Assembly: GCA_937880805.1 (NCBI GenBank)
Contig: CALGRR010000131.1
Location: forward strand, 1-64,000
Reading direction: 5' to 3'
Source of the DNA: an uncultured Clostridia bacterium
GTDB lineage: Bacteria > Bacillota > Clostridia > Oscillospirales > Acutalibacteraceae
DNA length: 64,000 nt
This document shows, piece after piece, positions 17,059 through 26,592 of this stretch. The notes under the pieces are model-generated. The model saw nothing but the letters and a program-made list of their open reading frames with translations, had not been told where the DNA came from and searched no databases. How positions within the stretch are numbered: the first letter of the stretch is position 1; the number at the start of each line of letters is the position of its first letter. The position numbers and the translations under genes were made by a program.

Positions 17059-17910
17059 TCAATAGACCGATTTAAACTTTCTGTATTGTTTGTTAAGCTT
17101 TCTTTTGAACACCTTCACAGAATGCTTTGTATTATACAGTATTTCTTTAAAACTCCTTTTCTTAGGCTCAACAGCTTGTGTTTGCTTAGAAAAACCAGAC
17201 ATATCAAACATTCCCAGCCTATCGTAATTCACATTTATCCCATATTCTTCAAACAACTCAACATTCTTAGGCAACCATTTTCTTAATGTAATCCCGTAGC
17301 CGTCTTCTATCTTAATCTTGAAAGTAAAAACTTCCGGTGAATTATTATTTTGTTGTAAAATAATATAATCGAGTTTTCTTGCACGATATAAAGCGAACTG
17401 TTCAAATTCCCAAATGGTTTCGTGATCTCTCAACAATTTAAGTAAATATTCTCTGCGATACAAACATATTCTGCACCAAATCTTACACTTCTCATCGATA
17501 ACTCGGGAATAAAAATTGTTGTCTTCATACTGATCTGTCTTGATATCCATCCGACCCGTGTGAGACAGGCAAATCATACCAACTTTAGGATTATTATCCA
17601 TCACAGAAACTGCCTGTTCAAAAACCTCTGCATTAACCTTGTTGAGCAAAAAATAGTCTTCTAATGTAAATAAAACAAAAGGACTGTCAATCTGTTCCAA
17701 AACATACCTTAATCGTTCAGTCCAAGTACCTTTCTTACCATAACATATTGTTCTGACATTTTTTGTATCCCCGCTATACTCTTTTGTTTCGGAATTCAAA
17801 ACAAAATCATACGGGCAATCAGGCCATTGGATTTTTAAAAGCTTAAAATTAGGCTCCCATACATCCTCGTACAAATCGCAGGAATTAACAAGAATAGTTA
17901 CTTTTTTCAT
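17059..17910 (-). CDS. Putative glycosyltransferase-like protein (AT-rich accessory gene)
   Basis: The protein is 283 residues. I start at ATG 17910 (MKKVTILVNSCDLYED), with AAAGGA about 9 nt upstream; the frame is open a further 16 codons without a ribosome site. The N-terminal strand plus FVLFTLEDYFLLNKVN (an acidic DxD-like patch: LEDYF) and GMICLSHTG look like a small GT-A-fold transferase seen in capsule loci. The C-terminus is basic (KVFKRKLNKQYRKFKS), possibly membrane-associating. Base use is AT-richer than the sugar locus downstream. Family not recognised with certainty. Confidence 0.6.
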   Translation of the reverse strand: MKKVTILVNSCDLYEDVWEPNFKLLKIQWPDCPYDFVLNSETKEYSGDTKNVRTICYGKKGTWTERLRYVLEQIDSPFVLFTLEDYFLLNKVNAEVFEQAVSVMDNNPKVGMICLSHTGRMDIKTDQYEDNNFYSRVIDEKCKIWCRICLYRREYLLKLLRDHETIWEFEQFALYRARKLDYIILQQNNNSPEVFTFKIKIEDGYGITLRKWLPKNVELFEEYGINVNYDRLGMFDMSGFSKQTQAVEPKKRSFKEILYNTKHSVKVFKRKLNKQYRKFKSVY

Positions 17911-17962
17911 TTTATTCAATCCTTTTGAGATAAAGTAAATATAGAACAATGAATACATTTTG

Positions 17963-17991
17963 ATAATAACATATTTTTTTTATAAATACAA
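17963..17991 (-). promoter_or_regulatory. Likely promoter of the glycosyltransferase-like gene
   Basis: On the minus strand TTGTAT (17986-17991) and TATTAT (17963-17968) are 17 nt apart, about 50 nt upstream of the ATG at 17910. Apart from this and the terminator at 18176-18206, the 318-bp gap 17911-18228 shows nothing recognisable. Confidence 0.5.
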
Positions 17992-18175
17992 GAAAATCAT
18001 TAACCTTTTATTATTCAAAACAAATAAGGCAAATATAACATTTCTGCAAAGCTTGCCCTGTTTTATCACAACAATTATAATTTCATCTGTATTTTATCAT
18101 CTGTCAGGAAAATAAATCTATAATTGTTAGGTACTCTATAGAAGAAGAGAACAGGTCAGTAATCATCTATATGCA

Positions 18176-18206
18176 AAAGCGTGCAGACTTTTCATCTGCA
18201 CGCTTT
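18176..18206 (-). terminator. Strong terminator after the GtrII-like gene (possibly bidirectional)
   Basis: AGCGTGCAGA (18178-18187) pairs with TCTGCACGCT (18195-18204) around a 7-nt loop. T-runs flank it on both strands, and it lies about 22 nt past the stop at 18229. Confidence 0.85.
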
Positions 18207-18228
18207 TCTTATGCCGTTTTAACGGTAT

Positions 18229-19713
18229 TTAATAGCAACATAAATATAGAATATTGCCATCAAAAACGAGTTGTTCTTCAACAACAAATATATCCCATTC
18301 TTTATCATCAAAAAGTTCTTTTTGCTTCTCATCCATAATCCCGATTACATCAAAACTTCTTCCTGAATAATAATTCATCATATTCTCAAGAGAATATACA
18401 TACCCAACCGCACTCTCAGACTTATCCAAGCTCAAATCTGAATCCTGATCATAACAAAATTCTATCGTCTGCACCTTAGTATTATTCTCTTTTTCATATT
18501 TTTCTATTTCCTCAATAACAGTTTCGCTCCACGCTCTATCAACTTTATTCTGTTCTTTCTGAATCAATTCAACTTTTATACTTGTTGATAAATTTGCAGC
18601 CAAAACTATCGTCATAATAAAACAAGTAATTACTTTTATGTATTTTTCATCTGACAGTAACACAATACCTATCAAAAAAAGAGAAAACACACTAAAGAGG
18701 GCAAAAATTGCTCTTGCTGCGTGAGAAGTTGACAGTATACCCGGCAAATAGGCTGAAGCATAGGCAACTGCATATGAAGAAAATAAAAATATCGTTCTTA
18801 TTGTCCTTTTATTCTTTATCCAATCTCCAATCATATAAACAAGCCAAATGAAACCAATAATCATAAAAGAAACTGTTAAAAACTCCGATTCAAAAAATCC
18901 CCTGCCTTTTAAGAATGAGTGCTGGTTTTTAATAAAATATATAACGTTATCAACAATTCCTGAAATCGACAAATTAACTCTACTGTTAGCTTCTACATTA
19001 AAAATCATTTGAAACAACTTACCAACAGCAAAATATATGGATCCGCTTAAAATAATTAAAGTTGCAGATTTTAAATAGTGTGAAAAAATTTGTTTAAAAG
19101 TTATTTTGTTTTGAATAAAAATTTCAATTCCACAAATTGCAATAATATATATTGCAAAAACCGAAATAAACTGTTGATACACTCCGGTTGAGAATATGGC
19201 CAGCAAACCTGAAACCAAGTAACGACGCCAACCTTTAAGAGTTATATATGCAACAACTGCACCAAAACACAAGCAAACCCCAATCGCTGTAATAAACACA
19301 CACTCCGGAAATGATAAAATATTACAAAGCCATACATTTGCAACCGAAACAAGTACGCCCAAATCAACTATAATATATACAAAACGATCTTTTTTACCTA
19401 TCAGTTCAACAATACAATTAGTCAAAAGAGATATAAATATAGCTACTAATATTATAAAAACAACAATATCTACAGTACTGCATAAAACGGGATTATGCCC
19501 CGTCAAAGCGTTAAATGCTTTATAAGCAACAGCACCAAACCAACGATAACTTCCTATAAACGCAAATATATGTCTGCTTTGATCCAAAGCAACCCCATAT
19601 GAATCAACACTAAAATTCTGTCCTCCATACACCAAAAGAGGCATAAGCAACAAAATATTCAATAAGCAACAAACAAAGAATTTTTGGTTGTTGCTTAACA
19701 TCTTTTTAAGCAT
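18229..19713 (-). CDS. Multi-spanning membrane protein, GtrII-like glucosyltransferase
   Basis: The protein is 494 residues with about 10-11 hydrophobic segments, then a soluble C-terminal domain of about 100 residues (from about 395). The early extracytoplasmic segment FSVDSYGVALDQSRHIFAFIG and the overall layout fit the GtrII family (PF14264), which in other bacteria glucosylates O-antigen from a lipid-linked sugar. ATG 19713 is preceded by GTGAGGG at 6 nt. The gene is AT-rich, is bounded by its own terminator and lies beside IS remnants, so it is probably accessory. The GtrII assignment is by pattern only. Confidence 0.6.
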   Translation of the reverse strand: MLKKMLSNNQKFFVCCLLNILLLMPLLVYGGQNFSVDSYGVALDQSRHIFAFIGSYRWFGAVAYKAFNALTGHNPVLCSTVDIVVFIILVAIFISLLTNCIVELIGKKDRFVYIIVDLGVLVSVANVWLCNILSFPECVFITAIGVCLCFGAVVAYITLKGWRRYLVSGLLAIFSTGVYQQFISVFAIYIIAICGIEIFIQNKITFKQIFSHYLKSATLIILSGSIYFAVGKLFQMIFNVEANSRVNLSISGIVDNVIYFIKNQHSFLKGRGFFESEFLTVSFMIIGFIWLVYMIGDWIKNKRTIRTIFLFSSYAVAYASAYLPGILSTSHAARAIFALFSVFSLFLIGIVLLSDEKYIKVITCFIMTIVLAANLSTSIKVELIQKEQNKVDRAWSETVIEEIEKYEKENNTKVQTIEFCYDQDSDLSLDKSESAVGYVYSLENMMNYYSGRSFDVIGIMDEKQKELFDDKEWDIFVVEEQLVFDGNILYLCCY

Positions 19714-19781
19714 ATATAACCCTCACTTGTTTTGGATTTAATACAACTATAACATATACACACAAACAAATCCCCCCTGCT

Positions 19782-19946
19782 CGCATTCTCATAAGTGAAT
19801 ACATACGTTTTTACAACAACAAACGAATCTAATTAAAAAGCAAAACTGACTACGCTTGAAAAACGAAATCAGTTTGTTACTTAAAATTTAATATTCAACA
19901 CCATAGGGGCGTTTTTGTGCTGTCCGCACAATTTGGGGCAGTTCAA
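19782..19946 (+). mobile_element. IS3-family transposase remnant (3' end and right terminus only)
   Basis: The plus strand encodes a decayed version of the IS3 transposase tail: a SEYIxFYNN-like segment, then frame breaks, ending in a terminus-like GTCCGCACAATTTGGGGCAG. About 84% of bases match the second remnant (near 21340-21503) by eye, in the same orientation. There is no intact left part. Confidence 0.75.
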
Positions 19947-19999
19947 CCGTTCCCGGTAAAGGGAGTTAATTTTTAAATATAGAGGTTAACTTCAATATC

Positions 20000-20152
20000 T
20001 CACCAACCTCTTACAAGCTTTGTCGGGGATATGGAATAAGCATATTCCTGTGCATCCTCGAGTGTCATAGTAAACTGAGCGAACTTGAAGAAGTTCTCCA
20101 TTAGTCCTTTATAGCTGCCTGCGGGGATTTTAGCAAAGTGAGAAATATTTAT
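20000..20152 (-). other. Open gene fragment of about 50 codons without a start
   Basis: A minus-strand frame reads ISHFAKIPAGSYKGLMENFF onward and ends in PTKLVRGW before a TGA at 20000-20002. There is no start codon or ribosome site. A 30-bp part (about 20100-20130) resembles 21017-21046, so it may be debris of a repeated element. I do not recognise the family. The rest of the gap 19714-20173 holds only the IS remnant and the promoter-proximal DNA of the GtrII-like gene. Confidence 0.3.
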
Positions 20153-20173
20153 TCAATCACTTTCATTTAGTCT

Positions 20174-20905
20174 TTACAAATCACACGTATTTTTATGTTT
20201 ATATTCAACATTGAAAGCTCTGCGAAGAACTCTCTCAAAGTTAAACTTTTGCTTTAATGGCTTTTTATTAGACGCAAAAATAATATTTCTGTTCTTGTCA
20301 ATATCATTTATATCTTTTAATAATCTGTGTAACTTTTCGTTTTTGCGTAATGGAGTTCTAGTAATCCAGTCCTTTTCATCTTTAGTTACACAAAAATATT
20401 CTACACCTAAATCTTTTAACGAATCATTGTGTACAATATATATTATTCTATTCTCAGGACAAAAACTTTTAAGTAAGTTTTCAACACGAACATATTCATT
20501 TTTTAAAAAAACATAATCATTTTCTGAAATAATATATCTAAAGAATATGGTAGGCTTTTGTATCGTTTCATAAAAGCGATTAATCCTCCTGTGGTATTTT
20601 TTGCTTACTTCATCAATTTGCTTTTTTAAAGGTAGAAATTTGTTGAAATCATGGTAAAAGGACAAACGATATTTAGCATTAAAATATCTCGTTGGATTAC
20701 TCTTATGTTGTAACAAAAAATCATAATCTACAAATCCGTTAAAACTATTCTCTATTGCATCAATAACACCTGAAAAATCATCAGAAAAACACCAATCAAA
20801 AGGATATGAAAAATTCCTCAATCCAAGTGCAATCAAATCTTCAGCCACATAACAGTTTGCACCTAAAGAAATGAAATTTTTATAAAATTTAAAACTATCT
20901 CTCAT
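20174..20905 (-). CDS. DUF1796-family protein (putative papain-like cysteine peptidase fold)
   Basis: The protein is 243 residues. The N-terminal ISLGANCYVAEDL followed by NFSYPFDWCFSD is the hallmark of DUF1796 (PF08795): LGxxCxxA, then S-x-PFDW. The conserved Cys and His/Asp positions fit the proposed cysteine-peptidase fold; in many loci such genes sit among capsule or glycosyltransferase genes. GGGGTGGG lies 3-4 nt before the ATG. The gene is AT-rich and lies between two IS3 remnants in the same orientation, which points to horizontal arrival. No activity can be assigned with confidence. Confidence 0.75.
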   Translation of the reverse strand: MRDSFKFYKNFISLGANCYVAEDLIALGLRNFSYPFDWCFSDDFSGVIDAIENSFNGFVDYDFLLQHKSNPTRYFNAKYRLSFYHDFNKFLPLKKQIDEVSKKYHRRINRFYETIQKPTIFFRYIISENDYVFLKNEYVRVENLLKSFCPENRIIYIVHNDSLKDLGVEYFCVTKDEKDWITRTPLRKNEKLHRLLKDINDIDKNRNIIFASNKKPLKQKFNFERVLRRAFNVEYKHKNTCDL

Positions 20906-21059
20906 AATCCCACCCCTACTTAAATTATTTCACAATATTTAGTTGATATAATGACTTTTATACAAAAGCCATCCAAATTTCTTCGGACGGGTAATTAAAT
21001 TTAGGTTAATCTTACGTTTTCCCTTTAGTCTTTGATAGCTGCCTGTTTCGCCGAAAGGA

Positions 21060-21503
21060 GTGGTTACATACAAAACCGGAACAGAGCAGAATATTAATCT
21101 TGTTTTGAGTACGATCAAAGCAGCCATGAGAAAAGAGAAGGTCACCGCAGAGTTGCAGTTCCGCAGTGACAAGGGTTTCAATATACATCCCAAGCATATT
21201 TTAACCTGACAAAATCATACGGCATAACGTCTTCAATGTCAAGACGTGAAAATCTATATGATAATGCAATGGCTGAAAACTTTTTTTCAATTCTCAAAAC
21301 AGAATGTATTTACAGAACAAAACTGAAAACTTATGAGGATTCGAGCATCCTCATAAGCGAATACATCCACTTTTACAACAACGAACGTATTCAACTAAAA
21401 ACAAAACTGACTCCGCTTGAAAAAACGAAGTTAGTATGTCGCTTAATTAAATATTTCTGCTACAGTGGCTTTTTGAACTATCCGCACAATTTGGGACAGT
21501 TCA
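21060..21503 (+). mobile_element. IS3-family transposase pseudogene (C-terminal half)
   Basis: The plus strand encodes the integrase core end of an IS3-type transposase. A segment like NINLVLSTIKAAMRKEKVTA is followed by a one-base deletion in the HSDxGxQYT motif (near 21160). The frame then continues as QAYFNLTKSYGITSSMSRRE, with LYDNAMAENFFSILKTE and ISEYIHFYNNERIQ. The open part from 21236 is about 100 codons. The end carries CGCACAATTTGGGACAG. The 5' half, including orfA, is missing. The gap 20906-21539 contains nothing else I can support. Confidence 0.85.
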
Positions 21504-21539
21504 ATTTTTGTGATGTCGGAAATTTTTACTCTATTTAAT

Positions 21540-23267
21540 TTATTTTTCTTCGCTTGTTTCAACCAAGCTTCCGTTTTCATTAATTCTGTAAACCCTTGTG
21601 CAGTATTGCAGCATACTGGGTCTGTGGGTGGTTATGATTCTTGTTCTGTTGGGATAAGCTTTCATCATATTTGCAAGAACCGTTTCTTCTGTTTTTGCAT
21701 CGAGAGCACTTGTCGCTTCATCCATAACAATAATCGGCGCATCTCGGAGAATCGCTCTTGCAATGGACATTCGCTGAACTTGTCCTTCAGAAAAATTAAC
21801 GCCTTTTTCGCTGATTTCTGTGTTGATTCCGAGGGGTAATTCCTTGATAAAACTCCAGGCATCTGCGGTGACGAGAGCATTGATAATTTCCTCATCCGTA
21901 GCCTCGGGTTTAACGATTCTCAGGTTATCCGCAACGGTTCCCGAGAATATCGCATTCCCTTGAGGCACATAGGAACAGAACCTTCTTGTGCACTCGGAAA
22001 CAGGTATTTTATTGCCGTCTTTTGTTGCTAAAATCAGCTCGCCGGAATCGGCTTCAACAAGCCCGAGAATCAGCCTGAGAAGCGTTGTTTTGCCCTCTCC
22101 CGAAGGACCCACAAAAGCGATTGTTTCGCCCGCTTCGGCTCTGAATGAAACATTCGCCACAACGGGCTCATCGCCGTCGGGATAAGTATATTTAAGGTCA
22201 TTGCAAATGATTGTAACTCCGCTTTCATCAGCGGATTTTTCCATTTTTTCAGCCATTTCCGAGTCTTTATTTTCTTCAAGCGGAAGGCTTGTTATTTCCA
22301 TTATTCTGCCCGCAGAAGTTGCAATTGAAATTGCACTCGGAATAAGCGAAACAAGAGCCGAAAATGAGCCCGTCAGCTGACCCGAAATCTGTAAAAACAG
22401 AGTCATTGTTCCGTAAGAAATCGCACCCTGCCAGAGTCTGTAAACACCCCAGCCGTAGCAGGTGTAAGCAACTGCAAGACCGATTAACGAAAGACAAAGG
22501 CTCATAATAATTGAAAATCTGTCGTGGTCAAGCTTGATTTTTCTGTGAAGCTGAAGATTTGCTTTCATCTGCTCAACATAGCGTTTGGTTATGTCAAACG
22601 CCTTGATAGTCTGCAGATTCTGAATCGATTCCGAATAAAACGAAAGGATTTTTCCGTTCATTTCACGGCTTTCTTTGTTGTATTTACGCACCATTTTTGT
22701 TGTTATTTTTGAAGAAAAAACAAGAAACGGAGTGCTCATAAACGCAAAAATTGCCATTGTGGGGTCATAGTAAAGAACAACCGCAAGACAGCCGATAAAC
22801 TGTGCCGAAGTGGTGAAAACATTGGGAATAAAGGAAATTATACTGCTTGAAACCGTGCCCACATCGCCTTCAATTCTGTTAAGAAGGTCGCCCGAATGGT
22901 ATTTTCGGATATCTTCCCACTTCGAATAAGTCACGTGCTCATAAACACCGCTTCTTATCTCCATACTGATTTTTGTTCCCACAACTCCCGCAATTCTTGA
23001 AACTGCTGCACCAACAACAATCTGCGTTACTCCGAGAACAACGGCAATAACGGCACTTTTAAAAATTGTGTCGCTGTTATGGGAAATAACGGAATCTATC
23101 AGATATTTTGAAGCAACGCTTGCGCCGAGCCCCATTGCCGTGCTCAAAAGACCGATAACGACATAAAGCACTATCTGCAAGCGATACCTTGAAACATACC
23201 GCAAAAGCCATTTCCACTCTTTTCCGAGTGAACGGAAAAGCTCGATATATTCGCCCGGCTTCTTCAT
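21540..23267 (-). CDS. Fused ABC exporter (permease plus ATPase)
   Basis: The protein is 575 residues from ATG 23267 (a TTG directly before is less likely). The N-terminal half has six membrane segments of the type I exporter fold (for example LQIVLYVVIGLLSTAMGLG). The C-terminal ATPase has Walker A GPSGEGKTTLLRL, a Q-loop YVPQGNAIFSG, signature FSEGQVQRMSIARA (the canonical LSGGQ is FSEGQ here), Walker B PIIVMDEATSALD and H-loop TTHRPS. There is no N-terminal C39 peptidase domain, so any leader removal would need another protease. It begins 27 nt after the subtilase gene and is probably cotranscribed with it, which suggests export of a product processed by that protease. Confidence 0.9.
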   Translation of the reverse strand: MKKPGEYIELFRSLGKEWKWLLRYVSRYRLQIVLYVVIGLLSTAMGLGASVASKYLIDSVISHNSDTIFKSAVIAVVLGVTQIVVGAAVSRIAGVVGTKISMEIRSGVYEHVTYSKWEDIRKYHSGDLLNRIEGDVGTVSSSIISFIPNVFTTSAQFIGCLAVVLYYDPTMAIFAFMSTPFLVFSSKITTKMVRKYNKESREMNGKILSFYSESIQNLQTIKAFDITKRYVEQMKANLQLHRKIKLDHDRFSIIMSLCLSLIGLAVAYTCYGWGVYRLWQGAISYGTMTLFLQISGQLTGSFSALVSLIPSAISIATSAGRIMEITSLPLEENKDSEMAEKMEKSADESGVTIICNDLKYTYPDGDEPVVANVSFRAEAGETIAFVGPSGEGKTTLLRLILGLVEADSGELILATKDGNKIPVSECTRRFCSYVPQGNAIFSGTVADNLRIVKPEATDEEIINALVTADAWSFIKELPLGINTEISEKGVNFSEGQVQRMSIARAILRDAPIIVMDEATSALDAKTEETVLANMMKAYPNRTRIITTHRPSMLQYCTRVYRINENGSLVETSEEK

Positions 23268-23294
23268 CAAACCATCTCATTTCATAAAAACTGT

Positions 23295-26200
23295 TTATTT
23301 TATTCCGAATAAACCTTTAAAGAAGTTAATAATTTTTCTGAAAAACAATTTGAAACCTGATTCTTTTTTCAGTTTCTCGGTTGCATCCGCTATTTTTTCA
23401 GCGTATTCATTAACCTTACTTTGCTGCGTAATGTTAAGACCGTATTCTACACTTTCAAGTGCATTATTGAGTGTTTTAACACTTCTGGATGTATAAACCG
23501 ATAAATCGGAAGGTATTGCCGAAATTGCTGCATATACCGCCGAATAATCGGCAGGCTTATATTTTAATTGTGCAATCATCGTTTTAACATTATTTTCATA
23601 TTCGTCAATCTTGCTTTGGCTAAGTATGTCAAGATTCCTGTCGATACCAACAAGAACAGAATTAAGATTTGCAACAGTTTCTTCTGTATAAACGGATAAA
23701 TCTGCAGGTATTTGTCCGATTGTTCTGTCAAGCTCACTGTAATCGGCAGGCTTGATTTTCAGATTGTTCACTGCATCAAGAATTGCCTTTGTGTGTTCAT
23801 CTATAACACTCTGATTAACTGCGAGAATATTGCTTATATCCTTGTAAAGAACAGCTTGCAGCATTGAAACCGAATCATCGGTATAAATTGACAAATTCTC
23901 AGGAACGGATTTTTTCGCAGATTCATATCCGCTATAATCTGCATATGCTTCCGGATAACAGGAAACAACAGTTGTTTTGTGTGTAACAATATCGTAATCT
24001 GTGCTTGTTACAACGCAATAATATCCGAGGTAGTCTTTATCAATATTAAGGGTTTTACCCGTCTCACCCGAAAGAGCAACGCTGTTTTCAATCGTTCCGT
24101 CGTTTGAACCGTACCATTGATAGGTCAATTCAAAACCGATTGCTTCAACCTCAAGTTTTTCTGTGCCTTCGGTAATAACATAATCAAGATTTTTTGTAAT
24201 TGAAGGCACTTCTATCAGTTCGGTTTTATAGTTTGAATGGCTTGACTTCGCCCAATTCTCTGCAAAAGAGCCTTTGCTTGCAACAACTCTATAATTAACA
24301 TTTATCGAGGGTTCTGCAATTTTTTCAACAGAAGACGGCAGGAATATTACGCTGTTATCAATGCCGGGAAAAGAGTTTATCTCTTTTAATGATTTACAGA
24401 AAATATGATTGACACCCGATTTGACAAATACATTTATATCGATAAATTTAACACTCGGCAAAGAAAGAGATTTAAGCGACAGACAGCCGTAAAATGCTTG
24501 AGTGCCAACAGATTCAGCCGATTCTATATCAATACTTCCGAGCGAGTAACAATTCATAAAAGAACCGCTGGAAATATATGTCAAAGAAGGTAATTCAAGG
24601 TGAGTTACAGCGGTACAGTCTCTGAATGAATTTGAAGCAATTTCCTTAACTCCGTTTGCTTCAATATATTCAATAGATTGGTTATTTCTGAAAGCATCCA
24701 GCCCGATTTTCGTTACCGTTTCAGGCATAATAACCGTACGCATTTCGGGATGTTCATCTGCATTGAACACCTTGTCACCAATAGCCGTAACCGTAATTGA
24801 ATCAACGGTTTGCGGGATTGAGATTTCGGTTTTTGTTCCGTTATATGCTGTAATTGCACCTGATTTTGAAATCTCAAATTTTTCCTCAGGTTCTTCGTGA
24901 ATTATTCTGATGCAAACACTTTGAGACTTGCTTTGAAATTCATTTTTTGATTCAGTCATCCATGTGAAAACCGCAGATTCCGAAACAGTAACGGGTGATT
25001 CATAAAGAATTCCGTTTTCCGCATCGGGATAAGAACTGTCTATCGAGTAATAAACAGGACTTTCACTTGTTGGAAGAGAAACTGTTACGGGTTCGTAAAA
25101 ACAACCGCTTTCCGCTGTGCAATCAACAGACAGCTCTCTTTCGCACTCAATAAGATTTGCAGCGTTCACTACACCGTTACCGCAGTAAACCGCGGCATCA
25201 TTTATGGGTATTGCGTTAGAAACAAGAATTTCTTCAATATCAGTCGGTAAAAGCTCAGTGTTTTGAGAAAGAAGAATTGCCGCACAAGCGGAAACAAACG
25301 GTGCAGCCATTGATGTACCGCTTGAATTTCCGTATGAGTTGTCGTTAACAGTGCTGTAAATATCAACGCCCGGTGCGCACAAATCAACACTCGGACCGTA
25401 TGCAGAAAAATCGGCAAACTGAAAATCGCTGTTTATTGCCGTAACAGATATTACCTCATCAAGAGCAGCAGGCAAAAGATTGCCCAGATGCTGATATGTA
25501 TTTCCGGTTGCGGCAACGAGTGTCACGCCTTTGTTATATGCATCAAGCAAGCTTTCACGAACAGCTGATGAACTCGAACCGCCGAAACTCATATTGATAA
25601 TATCCATTCCGTCTGCAACAGCCTGTTCAACAGCCGCAACAACCGCAACATTTGAAGAATTTCCGCTTGAATTAAAAATCTTATAGCCTCTTATTTTTAC
25701 ATTTTCGGGAGTGTTGTCAACTATAATTCCCGCAACATGAGTGCCGTGAGATTTGGGGTCATCGCTCATAGAGGTGCTGTCACCCGATGTGCTGAAATTA
25801 TAGCCTTCATCAATGATTCTTTCTTTAAGAAATTTATGGTTATAATCTATACCCGAATCAATGATTCCAACCTTTATTTCAGGCAAATCGGTATTTTGTA
25901 AGACAGACAACGCATCATCTGCACCGATAGCTTCAGAGCCCCATGAAAGCCTTGTTTTATCAAGGGTTTCCGAGCTTACGGAATACATTTCAACCGATGC
26001 GTCGGGTTCAACATATTCAACATAGGGTAAAGCTCTGAAGAATTCAAAAGCTGACTTCGTTTTTTCTTCGGAATCATATTGAAGAACCCAAAGATTTTTG
26101 TAGCCCGAAATGACGGAAACCGCACCAGAAACGTTAATATTTTTTGAAGATTTAACTATCAGGCGGCAAGATGCAAACTCATTATTTTCGCTGATTGAAT

Positions 26201-26375
26201 AAGTCTTTATCCCGTCATCTTCCGTATCGTATTCAGTTAACATTTCTCTTACCAGAAACCCGAAAGTATCAGCGTTTATAACAGAATTATTATTAATTTC
26301 AACCGATTTTGCAGTAAAACCTGATTGAGTAAAAATCAATGTAAAAAGCAAAAAAATACTGACTGCCTTTTTCAA
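23295..26375 (-). CDS. Secreted subtilisin-like (S8) protease with LRR_5 and FIVAR-like modules
   Basis: The protein is 1026 residues from TTG 26375, chosen because AGGGG lies 7 nt upstream and a signal peptide follows (MKKAVSIFLLFTLIF); another TTG at 26396 has poorer spacing. Order: signal peptide; I9-like propeptide (about 40-130); S8 domain with Asp173 (GIIDSGID), His213 (SHGTHVAG), Asn292 and Ser355 (SGTSMAAP); a chitobiase-C/FN3-like beta domain (about 405-490); BspA-like LRR_5 repeats (about 500-690); an Ig-like domain; three 75-residue helical FIVAR-like repeats (PADYS, IPxDLSVYT); and a tail FRKIINFFKGLFGIK. The catalytic set is complete. The protease is divergent from the radical SAM operon and upstream of the exporter, so it may mature a product of that operon; this is inference. 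Confidence 0.9.
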   Translation of the reverse strand: MKKAVSIFLLFTLIFTQSGFTAKSVEINNNSVINADTFGFLVREMLTEYDTEDDGIKTYSISENNEFASCRLIVKSSKNINVSGAVSVISGYKNLWVLQYDSEEKTKSAFEFFRALPYVEYVEPDASVEMYSVSSETLDKTRLSWGSEAIGADDALSVLQNTDLPEIKVGIIDSGIDYNHKFLKERIIDEGYNFSTSGDSTSMSDDPKSHGTHVAGIIVDNTPENVKIRGYKIFNSSGNSSNVAVVAAVEQAVADGMDIINMSFGGSSSSAVRESLLDAYNKGVTLVAATGNTYQHLGNLLPAALDEVISVTAINSDFQFADFSAYGPSVDLCAPGVDIYSTVNDNSYGNSSGTSMAAPFVSACAAILLSQNTELLPTDIEEILVSNAIPINDAAVYCGNGVVNAANLIECERELSVDCTAESGCFYEPVTVSLPTSESPVYYSIDSSYPDAENGILYESPVTVSESAVFTWMTESKNEFQSKSQSVCIRIIHEEPEEKFEISKSGAITAYNGTKTEISIPQTVDSITVTAIGDKVFNADEHPEMRTVIMPETVTKIGLDAFRNNQSIEYIEANGVKEIASNSFRDCTAVTHLELPSLTYISSGSFMNCYSLGSIDIESAESVGTQAFYGCLSLKSLSLPSVKFIDINVFVKSGVNHIFCKSLKEINSFPGIDNSVIFLPSSVEKIAEPSINVNYRVVASKGSFAENWAKSSHSNYKTELIEVPSITKNLDYVITEGTEKLEVEAIGFELTYQWYGSNDGTIENSVALSGETGKTLNIDKDYLGYYCVVTSTDYDIVTHKTTVVSCYPEAYADYSGYESAKKSVPENLSIYTDDSVSMLQAVLYKDISNILAVNQSVIDEHTKAILDAVNNLKIKPADYSELDRTIGQIPADLSVYTEETVANLNSVLVGIDRNLDILSQSKIDEYENNVKTMIAQLKYKPADYSAVYAAISAIPSDLSVYTSRSVKTLNNALESVEYGLNITQQSKVNEYAEKIADATEKLKKESGFKLFFRKIINFFKGLFGIK

Positions 26376-26410
26376 AAAAACACCCCTGTTTATCAAATTA
26401 CTCCAAATTA

Positions 26411-26438
26411 ATTATATCATAAAAATTGCTTTTTTCAA
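26411..26438 (-). promoter_or_regulatory. Promoter of the protease-exporter operon
   Basis: On the minus strand TTGAAA (26433-26438) and TATAAT (26411-26416) are separated by 16 nt, giving a leader of about 30 nt to TTG 26375. Confidence 0.75.
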
Positions 26439-26546
26439 GAGTTGTATAAAGCATATTAATTTTGTCATTCGCAAAAATGCACAAACTTTTTGCTTTCTGT
26501 GCAAGAATTTTTATACCGAAATGCAACAAAAAAGGTGCTTTTTTTG

Positions 26547-26575
26547 TTGACAATTTCAATACAGTTGTATATAAT
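26547..26575 (+). promoter_or_regulatory. Consensus sigma-A promoter of the HPr-kinase-like/radical SAM operon
   Basis: TTGACA (26547-26552) and TATAAT (26570-26575) are separated by 17 nt: a perfect match on both boxes. It lies back to back with the protease promoter, about 110 bp away. The predicted start of transcription is only about 10 nt before the first ATG. Confidence 0.85.
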
Positions 26576-26592
26576 ATAAATTAATTATAAAA

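Noticed and set aside
20939..21193. 84-codon minus-strand frame near the DUF1796 gene
   Set aside because: It is mostly antisense to the IS3 transposase remnant and has no ribosome site or recognisable protein.
21236..21538. Intact small transposase gene
   Set aside because: The frame is only the C-terminal part; upstream codons are in another frame after a one-base deletion, and the 5' half is missing.
21540..23267. Peptidase-containing (C39) bacteriocin exporter
   Set aside because: The N-terminus begins directly with membrane segments; no Cys-His peptidase domain is present.
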